64,000 nt of DNA, taken from positions 7,006,001-7,070,000 of the forward strand of contig NZ_PJMX01000001.1 of assembly GCF_002846415.1 (NCBI RefSeq), in the 5' to 3' direction. The notes under the pieces are model-generated. The model made no database searches, had not been told where the DNA came from, and saw nothing but the letters and a program-made list of their open reading frames with translations. The position numbers were made by a program, and so were the translations under genes. This stretch comes from Streptomyces sp. TLI_146 (GTDB lineage: Bacteria > Actinomycetota > Actinomycetes > Streptomycetales > Streptomycetaceae). This document shows, piece after piece, positions 27,276 to 35,083 of this stretch (position 1 is its first letter; every line of letters begins with the position of its first letter).

Positions 27276-28142
27276 CTACAGGTCTGCGGTTGGCCCTGGT
27301 TGCGAAATGCGCTCCATGGATGACCGGGCGCGGCTGATCAGGCGGCGGGCCTGCGGGCCGTACACCGCGCCCTCGGACAGCCACTCCCACGCCCGGGTGT
27401 ACAGGGCGAGGCTGTCCTCATCGTCCAGCCATAACTCTGCGTTGATCGTCTCGACGATGACGAGCCGCTGGTCGTAGATCCAGAACCCATGTGCCGGTGA
27501 CCTCTTCAGCTGGGCCCCGAAGGGGATGATGCCGAGTTCGATCGTGTCCAGGCCAATCAGACCCGTCAGTCGGTCCAGCTGTTCGGCCATCACCTCATAC
27601 GGGCAGGTGACGACGTAGAGGGCGGCCTCCCACACGAGGAAGCGGAAGCGTCGCCCGGGCTCGTACAGCACTTCCTGGCGCCGGGCTCGCGTGCGCACGG
27701 CCTCTTCAACGTCCCCGGGGAGCTGTCGGAAGTCGGCATTGGAGCGGAAGGTGTAGCGGGCGTACTCCGGTGTCTGGAACAGGCCCGGGATCCGCGCAAC
27801 CTCCACACCCCGGATCATCTGCGAAGCGGCGGTCTCGACGATGGCCTGCTCCTGGCGGGCGGCGTGGCCGCCGGCCAACTGGCGGCGCCAGGAACGGTAG
27901 TGCGTCTCCAGGCCGGTCAGCCGCCCTGTCAGCTCTGTAGCGAGATCGGAGCGGCCGACTGCCTCGGCCCACTGTGCGAGGTCACCCTTCGAAGGGGTCT
28001 GCTTGCCCGTCTCCAGACGGCTCACCTTGGAGCGCTGCCACCCGAGGACCGCCGCGATGCCCTTGCCGTCGAACCCTGCCTCGGTGCGAAGCTCGCGCAA
28101 GCGCGCGCCGAGGGCGATACGGGCGGATTGGAAGTCGCTCAC
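27276..28142 (-). CDS. XRE-family regulator with DUF5753 domain
   Basis: 288 aa. The N-terminal helix-turn-helix is clear (LGARLRELRTEAGFDGKGIAAVLGWQRSKVSRLETGKQTP, residues 10-50). It is followed by the long DUF5753 (Scr1-associated) domain: HYRSWRRQ, PGLFQTPEYAR, RRQEVLYEPGRRFRFLVWEAALY, LGIIPFG, WIYDQRLVIVETINAELWL. Such regulators are abundant in Streptomyces and act in development or antibiotic control, usually beside DUF397 or DUF6879 genes. GTG 28142 overlaps the stop of the DUF6879 gene upstream (GTGA). Confidence 0.85.
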   Translation of the reverse strand: MSDFQSARIALGARLRELRTEAGFDGKGIAAVLGWQRSKVSRLETGKQTPSKGDLAQWAEAVGRSDLATELTGRLTGLETHYRSWRRQLAGGHAARQEQAIVETAASQMIRGVEVARIPGLFQTPEYARYTFRSNADFRQLPGDVEEAVRTRARRQEVLYEPGRRFRFLVWEAALYVVTCPYEVMAEQLDRLTGLIGLDTIELGIIPFGAQLKRSPAHGFWIYDQRLVIVETINAELWLDDEDSLALYTRAWEWLSEGAVYGPQARRLISRARSSMERISQPGPTADL

Positions 28143-28879
28143 GCACCGGAACGTACAGCCCCGGCGCCATCGGCGGTACGGGATGCATGATGCCAGGCGG
28201 TATCGCGGGCCTGGCAGGCGGCGACGACCTCGGCCGGGTCCTCGGTCACGTACACGCCGAGGGTGGTGTCGGCCTCATCGAACGCGAATCGGGCGAGGAC
28301 ACGGGAGTCGAACAGCCAGAAGTCGATGTCGGGCAGACGCAGCTCCTGGGCGCGGGCGCGGGTGAGGTAGCGAATGTCCTCCCCGGCTGCCACGTTGCTG
28401 GGCGCGCTAGCGAGGAGGAAGCGCTGTCCATCCGTGATCGGGTCGTCGATGAGCCGTACCCGGCCGAAGAGCTTCCCGGCCGCTGTCTGCTCGGCCACGT
28501 TCTGCCGCCACGGGTTCGCGGTCTCGGCGGCGATGTCATCGCCCGCCTGCCAGCGCTGCCATTTCTCGCTGTTGCGGTCGGTGGCGTAGCCGCGGCGGGT
28601 CTCCAACCGCCAGGCGGTGTGCCGGAACTCGCGGAATAGGGGAGCAATGGAGGAGAACGGCTCAAGCTCGGGCGCGGCAGTCCGGGGTGCGTAGCGGGTG
28701 AGCAGAGCGCGTGGCACGCGTACGAACGTCTCGCTGGGCTTCACATCGCGCAGCTGCGCCAGATGCTGGGGGTCAGTCTCGCGGTCGCCCTGGGCGAGGA
28801 TCTCGTCGGTCCCAGGGATCTCGTACAGGGTGGGGCAGTCGCCGTCGTCGCTGGTGGTGCCGATGAACCGGAGCGTCAT
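28139..28879 (-). CDS. DUF6879 family protein
   Basis: 246 aa. The C-terminal 170 residues match the DUF6879 pattern: FSSIAPLFREFRHTAWRLETRRGYATDRNSEKWQRWQAG, GRVRLIDDPITDGQRFLLASAPSNVAAGEDIRYLTRARA, LPDIDFWLFDSRVLARFAFDE, YVTEDPAEVVAACQARDTAWHHA. In Streptomyces this domain is encoded next to XRE-DUF5753 regulators and is presumed to be their partner. The second of two nearby ATGs (28879) is used because GGAGGGCCCC stands before it. Coupled to the XRE gene by a 4-base overlap. Confidence 0.75.
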   Translation of the reverse strand: MTLRFIGTTSDDGDCPTLYEIPGTDEILAQGDRETDPQHLAQLRDVKPSETFVRVPRALLTRYAPRTAAPELEPFSSIAPLFREFRHTAWRLETRRGYATDRNSEKWQRWQAGDDIAAETANPWRQNVAEQTAAGKLFGRVRLIDDPITDGQRFLLASAPSNVAAGEDIRYLTRARAQELRLPDIDFWLFDSRVLARFAFDEADTTLGVYVTEDPAEVVAACQARDTAWHHASRTADGAGAVRSGA

Positions 28880-29064
28880 GGGGCCCTCCATCTGCTGGGT
28901 GGAGGACCAGGATGCGGCGGGTAGCGCGCGAGCGGGCGCGGATTGCGGGAGGTTGCGACTGCCGACCACACCTGGGGCGCCGATCTGTACTCGAATGCGC
29001 GCTCGAAGAACTGACCCGGTTAGCTGCTCTTCTGTTCCTGGAGCGTGTGCAGCTGGCGATCGAG

Positions 29065-29129
29065 TCACCCGTCGAGGAGCCGGGTCTTCTGCGCCGCGAA
29101 CTCCTCCGGAGTGAGCACCCCTTGTCAAA
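29065..29129 (-). pseudogene. Remnant of a SHOCT-type C-terminal domain
   Basis: The minus strand reads F-D-K-G then, one base out of frame, V-L-T-P-E-E-F-A-A-Q-K-T-R-L-L-D-G-stop. This is the end of a SHOCT domain (consensus like LxxKGVLTxEEFxxxKxxLL). With the frame broken and no body upstream, it looks like a decayed gene end. The remainder of 28880-29246 holds nothing recognisable except the terminator at 29205-29232. Confidence 0.45.
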
Positions 29130-29204
29130 GGATCGGCCAGGCGCGCCTGACGTGGGGCCCTTCGTGAGGGCTGGTCGTCTGGGACGCAACTACGGCATGA
29201 CGAC

Positions 29205-29232
29205 GGCCCCGCCCGGACTCCGGAGCGGGGCC
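29205..29232 (-). terminator. Terminator after the 86-aa membrane protein gene
   Basis: GGCCCCGC (29205-29212) pairs with GCGGGGCC (29225-29232), 15 bases beyond the stop of the minus-strand gene ending at 29247. Confidence 0.6.
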
Positions 29233-29246
29233 CTTCACGTCCAGGC

Positions 29247-29507
29247 TCAGCCCGGGTAGTCCTCGCCGAGCACCTCACGCCGCGCCGCCGCGGCCTTCCG
29301 ATTCAGCGCGCCCGTCATCCGAAACAGCGCCACCGTGAGGGTGAGGAACACGACGACGAGTAGCACCTGCGAGATGACGCTGACGACTGCAACGTCCTGT
29401 GTGGCGACGGCGATCATCAGCATGATGACGTTGCCGCACAGCCACCCGAACCAGATCCTGATCTTCTCTACCCGGATTGCCCGCTGAATGTCGGAGTACT
29501 CCGCCAT
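29247..29507 (-). CDS. Small two-helix membrane protein, 86 aa
   Basis: 86 aa from ATG 29507 (GAGGTGGTGGGG just upstream). Two hydrophobic segments are visible, IWFGWLCGNVIMLMIAVAT (about 18-36) and VVSVISQVLLVVVFLTLTVALF (about 42-63), with a basic C-terminus. The amphipathic start MAEYSDIQRAIRVEKIR precedes helix 1. No family recognised. Probably co-transcribed with the lipoprotein gene 66 bases upstream. Confidence 0.6.
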   Translation of the reverse strand: MAEYSDIQRAIRVEKIRIWFGWLCGNVIMLMIAVATQDVAVVSVISQVLLVVVFLTLTVALFRMTGALNRKAAAARREVLGEDYPG

Positions 29508-29572
29508 CCCCACCACCTCACAGTCGATGTGCGCGGGAGCATAGCGCCCGTCGGCGGACGCGCGCCCTGAAC

Positions 29573-29974
29573 TCACGGCCTATAGCTGGGGTCCATGAGG
29601 TAGATGGTGACGGCGATCTCCGGAGTCTTCAGTACGGCCGAGGCTGAGCAAACGGTTGCCATGTCCTTCTCGAAGCGGCTGATCTCCGAGTCGGCGGGGA
29701 TGGTGATGGCGCCGTCGGTCTTTCGGGAGCTGCTGAGCATGTCCGCGGCCATGGCCCAGCGTTCGTGCTCGCCCATCCTGGTGACGAAGTCGCCGCAAGA
29801 GGTGTCCTTGTAGGGGGTCAGCCAGGTCTGTTCGTACTTGCTTGCGGTGGACGGGAGCTGGGCGCCCTGCTTGTTGGTGCGCGGCGTGGTGTGGTGCGTC
29901 TCAGTGGCGGTGCACGCAGTTAGGGCAGAGAGCAGGGCGGCGGTGCCGATGGCGGCTGCTGTGTGGTTGCGCAT
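29573..29974 (-). CDS. Putative lipoprotein
   Basis: About 133 aa from ATG 29974. The N-terminus MRNHTAAAIGTAALLSALTAC is a lipoprotein signal peptide with lipobox L-T-A-C, so the mature protein would be lipid-anchored outside the membrane. The rest (YKDTSCGDFVTRMGEHERWAMAADMLSSSRKTDGAITIPADSEISRFEKDMATVCSAS) contains two Cys that could form a disulfide. No clear ribosome binding site; the frame is open upstream, but the signal peptide decides the start. Family unknown. Confidence 0.55.
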   Translation of the reverse strand: MRNHTAAAIGTAALLSALTACTATETHHTTPRTNKQGAQLPSTASKYEQTWLTPYKDTSCGDFVTRMGEHERWAMAADMLSSSRKTDGAITIPADSEISRFEKDMATVCSASAVLKTPEIAVTIYLMDPSYRP

Positions 29975-30217
29975 GCGGGAGATGATGTGGTGTGTGTGCG
30001 TGGCGTGTTGGCGGTGTAGCTGAGCCGTGACATGCCACGGGTACGGCGAACACCAGGGCAGGGGCATGGAGACAGACCCGCATGGTGAACGTGGTGACCA
30101 CGAGGAAGGCCTTGCTGGGACCTGGGAGGGGCTGTCGAGGTCGTACCGCAGGGCGGCGTCGCCGATGGCGGAGGAACCTCACAGTGTTTCCCGCGCTGTT
30201 CCCACGGTCCCAAAAAG

Positions 30218-30257
30218 GATCAAGACTCCACCCATAACCGCAGGTGGAGCCTTGATC
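30218..30257 (-). terminator. Rho-independent terminator / attenuator-like hairpin
   Basis: GATCAAG-A-CTCCACC (30218-30232) pairs with GGTGGAG-C-CTTGATC (30243-30257), 15 bp with one mismatch and a 10-base loop. On the minus strand it is followed by CTTTTTGG. It lies 245 bp before the lipoprotein start on the same strand, so it could terminate a leader or back up the catalase terminator. Confidence 0.65.
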
Positions 30258-30653
30258 AACGAGCACTCGATTCGGGACCGTAAACCGAACCCAGCACCCG
30301 GGCTTCGAAGTGGTGACCGCCCGACGGGACGAGGCTGGCGCGACAGGACGTTCGTGCCGCCGGGCGGAGCTTGGTGGGGGAGGTGGGCGAAGCCTGCGGA
30401 GCCGTGCGAGGGCGGCCGGAAGGCGTCGCCGGGCGGAGTCGAGTGGGGGAGGGGCACGGGACCGGGGCCGGGACCGAGGCCGTGTTCGGGATCGCGGCGG
30501 CGGGGCGGTTGGTGTGGCCCGGCGGGCCTTCCTTCAGGTCAAGAAGGGGCCGGGGCAGACCTTGACCACCGCACTGGCACCGTCCGCGCCGCCGCGATCA
30601 CCGAGTCGTCCGAACCCACCGGCCACCCCTCATCCGGGCCGGCGGTTCGGACA

Positions 30654-30690
30654 GCGTATGAGAGCTGACCTTCCGTCAGGTCTCATACGC
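30654..30690 (-). terminator. Catalase terminator
   Basis: GCGTATGAGA-G-CTGAC pairs with GTCAG-G-TCTCATACGC around CTTCC, 20 bases after the catalase stop. Confidence 0.75.
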
Positions 30691-30709
30691 GGTCTGGAGG
30701 TGAGGAACC

Positions 30710-32167
30710 TCAGTCCTCGCGCAGGGCGCGGACCGCTTCCTCGACGCGCTTGCCGTACTCGGCGTCCGCCGCGTGGAAGTGCGCCAGGTTCTTCTCGATC
30801 ACGTCGTCGCGGGAGACCTGCGAGAGGCCGCCGGCGATGTTGGCGATCAGGCGGGACTTCTCGTCGTCCGACATCAGCCGGTACAGCTCGCCCGCCTGGA
30901 AGAAGTCGTCGTCCTTGACGTGGGACGGGGCCGCGTGGGTGCCCGTCCAGCCCGCGATCGCGAGCGGGGCGGAGAGCGCCGCGTCCGTCTGGGACGGGCC
31001 CGCGTAGGAGTTGGGCTCGTAGTTCTTGTCCGAGCGGCGGCCGTTGCGGGTCGCCATCAGGCCGTCGCGGCCGTAGTTGTCGGCCTCCGTCGCCTTCGGC
31101 GCGTTCACCGCGAGCTGGGTGTGGTTGACGCCCAGGCGGTAGCGGTGCGCGTCCGCGTACGCGAACAGGCGGCCCTGGAGCATCTTGTCGGGGGAGGGGC
31201 CGATGCCCGGGACGAAGTTGTTCGGGGAGAAGGCCGCCTGCTCGACCTCGGCGAAGACGTTGTCGGGGTTACGGTCCAGGACCAGGCGGCCCACCCGCTG
31301 GAGCGGGTAGTCGGCGTGCGGCCACACCTTCGTCAGGTCGAAGGGGTTGAAGCGGTAGTCGGCCGCCTCGGACGCCGGCATCACCTGCACGTACAGCGTC
31401 CAGGACGGGTTCACGCCCCGCTCGATCGCCTGGAGGAGGTCGGTCTGGTGGCTGTTCGCGTCCTTGCCGACCAGCTCCGCGGCCTGGTCCGAGGACAGGC
31501 AGCGGATGCCCTGGTTCGTCTTGAAGTGGTACTTGACGAAGAACGCCTCGCCCGCCTCGTTCGTCCACTGGTACGTGTGCGAGCCGTAGCCGTTCATGTG
31601 GCGGTACGACGCCGGGATGCCGCGGTCGCCCATCAGCCAGGTGATCTGGTGCGTCGCCTCGGGGGCGTGCGCCCAGAAGTCCCAGACGTTGTCCGGCTCC
31701 TGCTTGCCCGTGAACGGGTCGCGCTTCTGGGAGTGGATGAAGTCGGGGAACTTGATGGGGTCCTTGATGAAGAAGACGGGCGTGTTGTTGCCTACGAGGT
31801 CGTAGTTGCCCTCTTCCGTGTAGAACTTGAGCGCGAAGCCGCGCGGGTCGCGGACCGCGTCCGCGCCGCCGAGCGAGTCCGCCACCGTGGAGAAGCGGAT
31901 GAACGTCTCGGTGCGCTTGCCGACCCGCGAGAGGAAGTCGGCCTTGGTGAAGCCGGTGACGTCGTCGGTCACCTCGAAGTAGCCGTACGCGCCGGAGCCG
32001 CGGGCGTGGACCACGCGCTCCGGGATCCGCTCACGGTTGAAGCGCGCGAGCTTCTCCAGCAGGTGCTGGTCCTGGAGGAGGATGGGGCCACCGACGCCGG
32101 CGGTGGCGGAGTTCTGGTTGTCGGCGACGGGGGCGCCGGACTCGGTCGTAAGCACGCGCTTCGACAT
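30710..32167 (-). CDS. katA: Catalase (clade 3, small-subunit haem catalase)
   Basis: 485 aa, the size of small-subunit monofunctional catalases. The distal haem pocket reads [17 protein letters not shown] (catalytic His near residue 54) and [20 protein letters not shown] (Asn near 127). The proximal Tyr ligand lies in [15 protein letters not shown] (near 338). It splits hydrogen peroxide in the cytoplasm. ATG 32167. The promoter carries a palindrome shared with the uricase operon, and uricase makes H2O2, so this copy is plausibly the peroxide sink of purine breakdown. Single gene with its own terminator. Confidence 0.93.
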   Translation of the reverse strand: MSKRVLTTESGAPVADNQNSATAGVGGPILLQDQHLLEKLARFNRERIPERVVHARGSGAYGYFEVTDDVTGFTKADFLSRVGKRTETFIRFSTVADSLGGADAVRDPRGFALKFYTEEGNYDLVGNNTPVFFIKDPIKFPDFIHSQKRDPFTGKQEPDNVWDFWAHAPEATHQITWLMGDRGIPASYRHMNGYGSHTYQWTNEAGEAFFVKYHFKTNQGIRCLSSDQAAELVGKDANSHQTDLLQAIERGVNPSWTLYVQVMPASEAADYRFNPFDLTKVWPHADYPLQRVGRLVLDRNPDNVFAEVEQAAFSPNNFVPGIGPSPDKMLQGRLFAYADAHRYRLGVNHTQLAVNAPKATEADNYGRDGLMATRNGRRSDKNYEPNSYAGPSQTDAALSAPLAIAGWTGTHAAPSHVKDDDFFQAGELYRLMSDDEKSRLIANIAGGLSQVSRDDVIEKNLAHFHAADAEYGKRVEEAVRALRED

Positions 32168-32217
32168 CGTGACCTTCCGTACGGGAGCTGCACTGCTGAA
32201 CGGTCTGCGGTGTCAGG

Positions 32218-32258
32218 AGCGTAGGTACGCCCCGAAGCGAACGTCAACAGTTTGTTGA
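32218..32258 (-). promoter_or_regulatory. Catalase promoter with TCAACA-N3-TGTTGA palindrome
   Basis: On the minus strand TTGACG (32242-32247) and TACGCT (32218-32223), 18 bp apart, form a plausible promoter. The perfect 15-bp dyad TCAACAGTTTGTTGA (32244-32258) overlaps the -35 box, an arrangement also found before the uraD operon. Confidence 0.65.
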
Positions 32259-32273
32259 AAATGGGGAGTGGTG

Positions 32274-32335
32274 TTCCGGGCGGCGGCGGCGCCTGGGCGC
32301 GACAGGACAGGTGTCAGCGCCACCGCCGCCCGGAA
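32274..32335 (-). terminator. glxR terminator, long hairpin
   Basis: TTCCGGGCGGCGG-C-GGCGC pairs with GCGCC-A-CCGCCGCCCGGAA, with a roughly 24-base loop, downstream of the glxR stop. Confidence 0.65.
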
Positions 32336-32372
32336 GTCTGGGGGAGCCGGAAGGCTCAGAGCCGGACCCGGG

Positions 32373-33263
32373 TCAGAGCTGGGCGCCCGAGAGGCGCTCC
32401 ACCGCGCGCAGCAGCGCCGAGTGGTCCAGGCCGCCGTCGCCCTGGGCGCGCAGTGAGGCCACCAGCTGGGCCACGACCGCGCCGACCGGGAGCGCCGCGC
32501 CGACGTTGCGGGCGGCGTCGGTGACGATGCCCATGTCCTTGTGGTGCAGGTCGATGCGGAAGCCCGGCGCGAAGTTCCGGTTGAGGAAGTTGTCCTTCTT
32601 GCGGGTCAGCACCGTCGAACCGGCCAGACCGCCGTTGAGGACGTCCAGGGCCGCGGCCAGGTCCACCCCGGACTTCTCCAGGAAGACCACGGCCTCGGCG
32701 CACGCCTGGATGTTGACCGCGACGATCAGCTGGTTGGCGGCCTTCACCGTCTGGCCGGAGCCGTGCGGACCGCAGAGCACGATGGTCTTGCCCAGCGCGT
32801 CGAAGATGCCCTTGGCCTCGTCGAAGTCGGCCTTGTCGCCGCCGACCATGATGGAGAGCACGGCCTCGATGGCGCCGGCCTCGCCGCCGGAGACCGGGGC
32901 GTCGAGCACGCGGACGCCCTTCTCCTTGGCGTTCTTGGCCAGGTCGACCGAGGTCTGCGGGGTGATCGAGGACATGTCGATCAGAAGGGCGCCCTGCCTG
33001 GCGTTGGCCAGGATGCCGGCCTCGCCGTAGGCGATCGCCTCGACCTGCGGGGACGCCGGGACCATCGTGATGATCACGTCCGCGTCCTTGACCGCGTCGG
33101 CGATCGAGGCGGCCGCGGTGCCACCGGCGGTGGCCAGGCGGTCCAGCTTGTCCTGCTCCAGGGTGAAGCCGGTGACGGAGTAACCCGCCTTGATCAGGTT
33201 CTCGGACATGGGCGAGCCCATGATGCCGAGGCCGATCCATGCGATCTTGGGAAGGTTGCTCAT
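32373..33263 (-). CDS. glxR: 2-hydroxy-3-oxopropionate (tartronate semialdehyde) reductase
   Basis: 296 aa beta-hydroxyacid dehydrogenase. The Rossmann motif IAWIGLGIMGSPMSENLIKAGYSV is at residues 7-30, the substrate-binding VSGGEAGAIE at about 123, and the catalytic Lys in GSGQTVKAANQL near 170. It reduces tartronate semialdehyde to D-glycerate with NAD(P)H, directly after glyoxylate carboligase. It follows hyi on the same strand (38-base gap) and shares its AllR-type promoter region; a strong hairpin follows the stop. Confidence 0.92.
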   Translation of the reverse strand: MSNLPKIAWIGLGIMGSPMSENLIKAGYSVTGFTLEQDKLDRLATAGGTAAASIADAVKDADVIITMVPASPQVEAIAYGEAGILANARQGALLIDMSSITPQTSVDLAKNAKEKGVRVLDAPVSGGEAGAIEAVLSIMVGGDKADFDEAKGIFDALGKTIVLCGPHGSGQTVKAANQLIVAVNIQACAEAVVFLEKSGVDLAAALDVLNGGLAGSTVLTRKKDNFLNRNFAPGFRIDLHHKDMGIVTDAARNVGAALPVGAVVAQLVASLRAQGDGGLDHSALLRAVERLSGAQL

Positions 33264-33301
33264 GAGGGTGCCTCTCTGACTGCGGTGCTACGTAAGGAAG
33301 T

Positions 33302-34165
33302 TCAGCGGGCCGCGCGGGCCCCGGCCGGGAGCCACTCGAAGGCCGCCGGGTTCGCGGCCGCGTCGGCGGCCTTGTACTCCAGGCCCACCCAGCCGTCGTA
33401 ACCGGCCTTCGCGAGCTGGTCGAGCAGCGCCTCAAGCGGAAGCGAGCCGGTGCCCGGCGCGCCGCGGCCCGGGTTGTCGGCGATCTGCACATGGCCGGTC
33501 TTGTCCGCGTAGGCCTCGATGACCTGGGAGACGTCCTCGCCGTTCATCGACAGGTGGTAGATATCGAGGAGGAACTTGGCGTTGCCGAGGCCGGTCGCCG
33601 CGTTCACCTTGTCGACGACCTCGATCGCGGACGGGGCGCTCACCAGCGGGTAGAGCGGCGACTCCGGCTTGTTGAGGGCCTCGACCAGGAGGATCGCGCC
33701 GATACGGTCGGCGGCGCGGGCGGCCAGTACCAGGTTCTCCAGCGCGAGCGCGTCCTGCACCTGCGGGTCGGCGCCCTCCACCCGGTTGCCGTAGAGCGCG
33801 TTGAGCGCCTTGCAGCCCACCGAGGCGGCGAAGTCCGCCGCGACCTCGATGTTGGCGCGGAAGCGGTCCGACTCCTCGCCGGGTACGGAGAGGGCTCCGC
33901 GGTCGGGGCCCGGCAGGGCGCCCGCGTAGAAGTTCAGCCCCACCAGCTGGGTGCCGGCGTCGTCGAGCGCCTTCTTCAGGGCGTCGAGCTCGGCCCGCGC
34001 CGGAGTGGGGGTTTCGATCCAGGGCCACCACAGCTCGACCGCCGTGAAGCCCGCCGCGGCGGCTGCCGCGGGGCGCTCCAGGAGCGGGAGTTCCGTGAAG
34101 AGGATCGAGAGGTTCACATCGAAGCGCTGGTCCGAGCCGCGTTCATTCTGAAAAAGAGGGGCCAT
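33302..34165 (-). CDS. hyi: Hydroxypyruvate isomerase (TIM barrel)
   Basis: 287 aa, xylose-isomerase-like TIM barrel. Recognisable Hyi elements are FDVNLSILFTELPLLERPAAAAAAGFTAVELWWPW at the start, LLVEALNKPESPLYPL (catalytic Glu near 145), DIYHLSMNGEDV, and GHVQIADNPGRGAPGTG ... VGLEYKA (second Glu near 245). It interconverts hydroxypyruvate and tartronate semialdehyde. ATG 34165 is chosen over the long upstream frame because GGAG and the operator pair lie immediately before it. First gene of the hyi-glxR unit. Confidence 0.9.
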   Translation of the reverse strand: MAPLFQNERGSDQRFDVNLSILFTELPLLERPAAAAAAGFTAVELWWPWIETPTPARAELDALKKALDDAGTQLVGLNFYAGALPGPDRGALSVPGEESDRFRANIEVAADFAASVGCKALNALYGNRVEGADPQVQDALALENLVLAARAADRIGAILLVEALNKPESPLYPLVSAPSAIEVVDKVNAATGLGNAKFLLDIYHLSMNGEDVSQVIEAYADKTGHVQIADNPGRGAPGTGSLPLEALLDQLAKAGYDGWVGLEYKAADAAANPAAFEWLPAGARAAR

Positions 34166-34180
34166 GGGGTTCGGCGCTCC

Positions 34181-34245
34181 TTCCGTATTGCGGAAGTTAG
34201 TTTCTGCTTGATGGAAGGTTGCAGGGAGAGCGTCGAGCTTGTCAA
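34181..34245 (-). promoter_or_regulatory. hyi promoter and paired AllR-type operators
   Basis: On the minus strand: -35 TTGACA (34240-34245), an 18-bp spacer, weak -10 CAACCT (34216-34221). Then TTCCATCAAGCAGAA (34202-34216) and the perfect dyad TTCCGCAATACGGAA (34181-34195), 21 bp apart. Order, spacing and sequence closely match the gcl operators. Confidence 0.7.
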
Positions 34246-34300
34246 GGGGGCCCTCCGATTGGCCTCCCGGATCTCGCGATCCGGGCAGTAGGTTGTGCGC

Positions 34301-34552
34301 GTGCGATTGAGAGTGGAGTTCACGACCGAGCCCTTCGACCTGGACGAGGCGCCCCCGCATGCGGTGGCCGCCCGTGAGGTCCTGCAGACGGCGGCGCTCG
34401 ACGCCGTGGACGTGGGCCCCTTCGGCAACACCGCCGAGGGCGGCGCCGACCAGGTGCTCACCGCCGTCGACGCCCTGCTGCGCAAGTCCCTGGCGGCCGG
34501 TGCCACCCGGGTGTCGCTCCAGGTCAACGTGGTGGGGGAGGGCGAGAAGTGA
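34301..34552 (+). CDS. MTH1187/YkoF-like thiamine-binding family protein
   Basis: 83 aa from GTG 34301 (GTG 34295 possible). The pattern VEFTTEPFDLDEAPPHAVAAREVLQ ... VDVGPFGNTAEGGADQVLTAVDALLRKSLAAGATRVSLQVNV matches the small ferredoxin-like MTH1187/DUF77 family, some members of which bind thiamine-related ligands. Its stop overlaps the GTG of the HTH gene that follows. Ligand uncertain. Confidence 0.6.
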   Translation: MRLRVEFTTEPFDLDEAPPHAVAAREVLQTAALDAVDVGPFGNTAEGGADQVLTAVDALLRKSLAAGATRVSLQVNVVGEGEK

Positions 34553-34926
34553 CCGAGCCTGCCGACCACCCGCTGGTCACGGCGGTCAAGCCGCTGGTGG
34601 ACGCCATGGGTGCGGAGATACTCGGACCCGACCAGGCCCAGCCCGACGACGTGGTGCTCAGCTGGGAGGGCGAGGACGTGATCGCGGTGCGGCTGCCGCA
34701 GCTGTCGGACTCCCTGGACCACATCCTGGCCGCCATGGAGCGCCGCCACGGCAAGCCGCTGGCCGAGCTCGACCGCAAGGCCAAGCAGTTGGTCGTACGG
34801 ACCCTGGAGGCGCGCGGCGCGTTCTCCGTACGCCATGGGGTGGAGACCGTCGCGTCCGCCCTCGGAGTGAGCCGCTTCACCGTGTACAACTACCTGAACA
34901 GGGAAAACGCCGCCAAAAGCGAGTAG
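34549..34926 (+). CDS. HTH_22 (YheO/DauR-like) transcriptional regulator
   Basis: 125 aa. The N-terminal half (PLVTAVKPLVDAMGAEILGPDQAQPDDVVLSWEGEDVIAVRLPQL) has the look of a small YheO-like PAS domain. The C-terminus is an HTH_22: AKQLVVRTLEARGAFSVRHGVETVASALGVSRFTVYNYLNRE. GTG 34549 overlaps the previous stop (GTGA). It ends in front of an intrinsic terminator, beyond which the uraD-uraH-uricase operon begins, so it is a positional candidate for the regulator of that operon. That link is inference. Confidence 0.7.
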   Translation: MTEPADHPLVTAVKPLVDAMGAEILGPDQAQPDDVVLSWEGEDVIAVRLPQLSDSLDHILAAMERRHGKPLAELDRKAKQLVVRTLEARGAFSVRHGVETVASALGVSRFTVYNYLNRENAAKSE

Positions 34927-34956
34927 CAACGCCCGCCTGTGAGCCGTGCTCGCGAC

Positions 34957-34989
34957 GCCGCCGTCCGGATCCCCGGGCGGCGGCTTTTT
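34957..34989 (+). terminator. Intrinsic terminator with T run
   Basis: GCCGCCGTCCGG pairs with CCCGGGCGGCGGC across ATCC, followed by TTTTT. It separates the HTH gene from the uraD promoter. Confidence 0.8.
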
Positions 34990-35003
34990 GTTGCTCCAAG
35001 TTT

Positions 35004-35043
35004 TCAACAAAGTGTTGACGGGATGTTTCCGAGGGCGTTAGCT
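35004..35043 (+). promoter_or_regulatory. uraD-uraH-uricase promoter with TCAACA-N3-TGTTGA palindrome
   Basis: The perfect dyad TCAACAAAGTGTTGA (35004-35018) overlaps -35 TTGACG (35015-35020). A 17-bp spacer leads to TTAGCT (35038-35043). The arrangement duplicates that of the catalase promoter. Confidence 0.65.
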
Positions 35044-35083
35044 ATCCGCAGCCCGTCCAGCACCAAGGCCACGGAGGCCGTTC

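Larger units (their letters stand above)
29975..30709. other. Gene-free stretch upstream of the lipoprotein and downstream of catalase
   Basis: About 735 bp without a credible gene. It holds a large hairpin with a T run on the minus strand (30218-30257), a GC-rich region of mixed simple repeats around 30400-30560, and the catalase terminator (30654-30690). Confidence 0.5.

Noticed and set aside
34295-34300. GTG 34295 as start of the MTH1187-like gene
   Set aside because: It would leave only about two bases to the nearest AGG; GTG 34301 has better spacing, though the two cannot be firmly separated.
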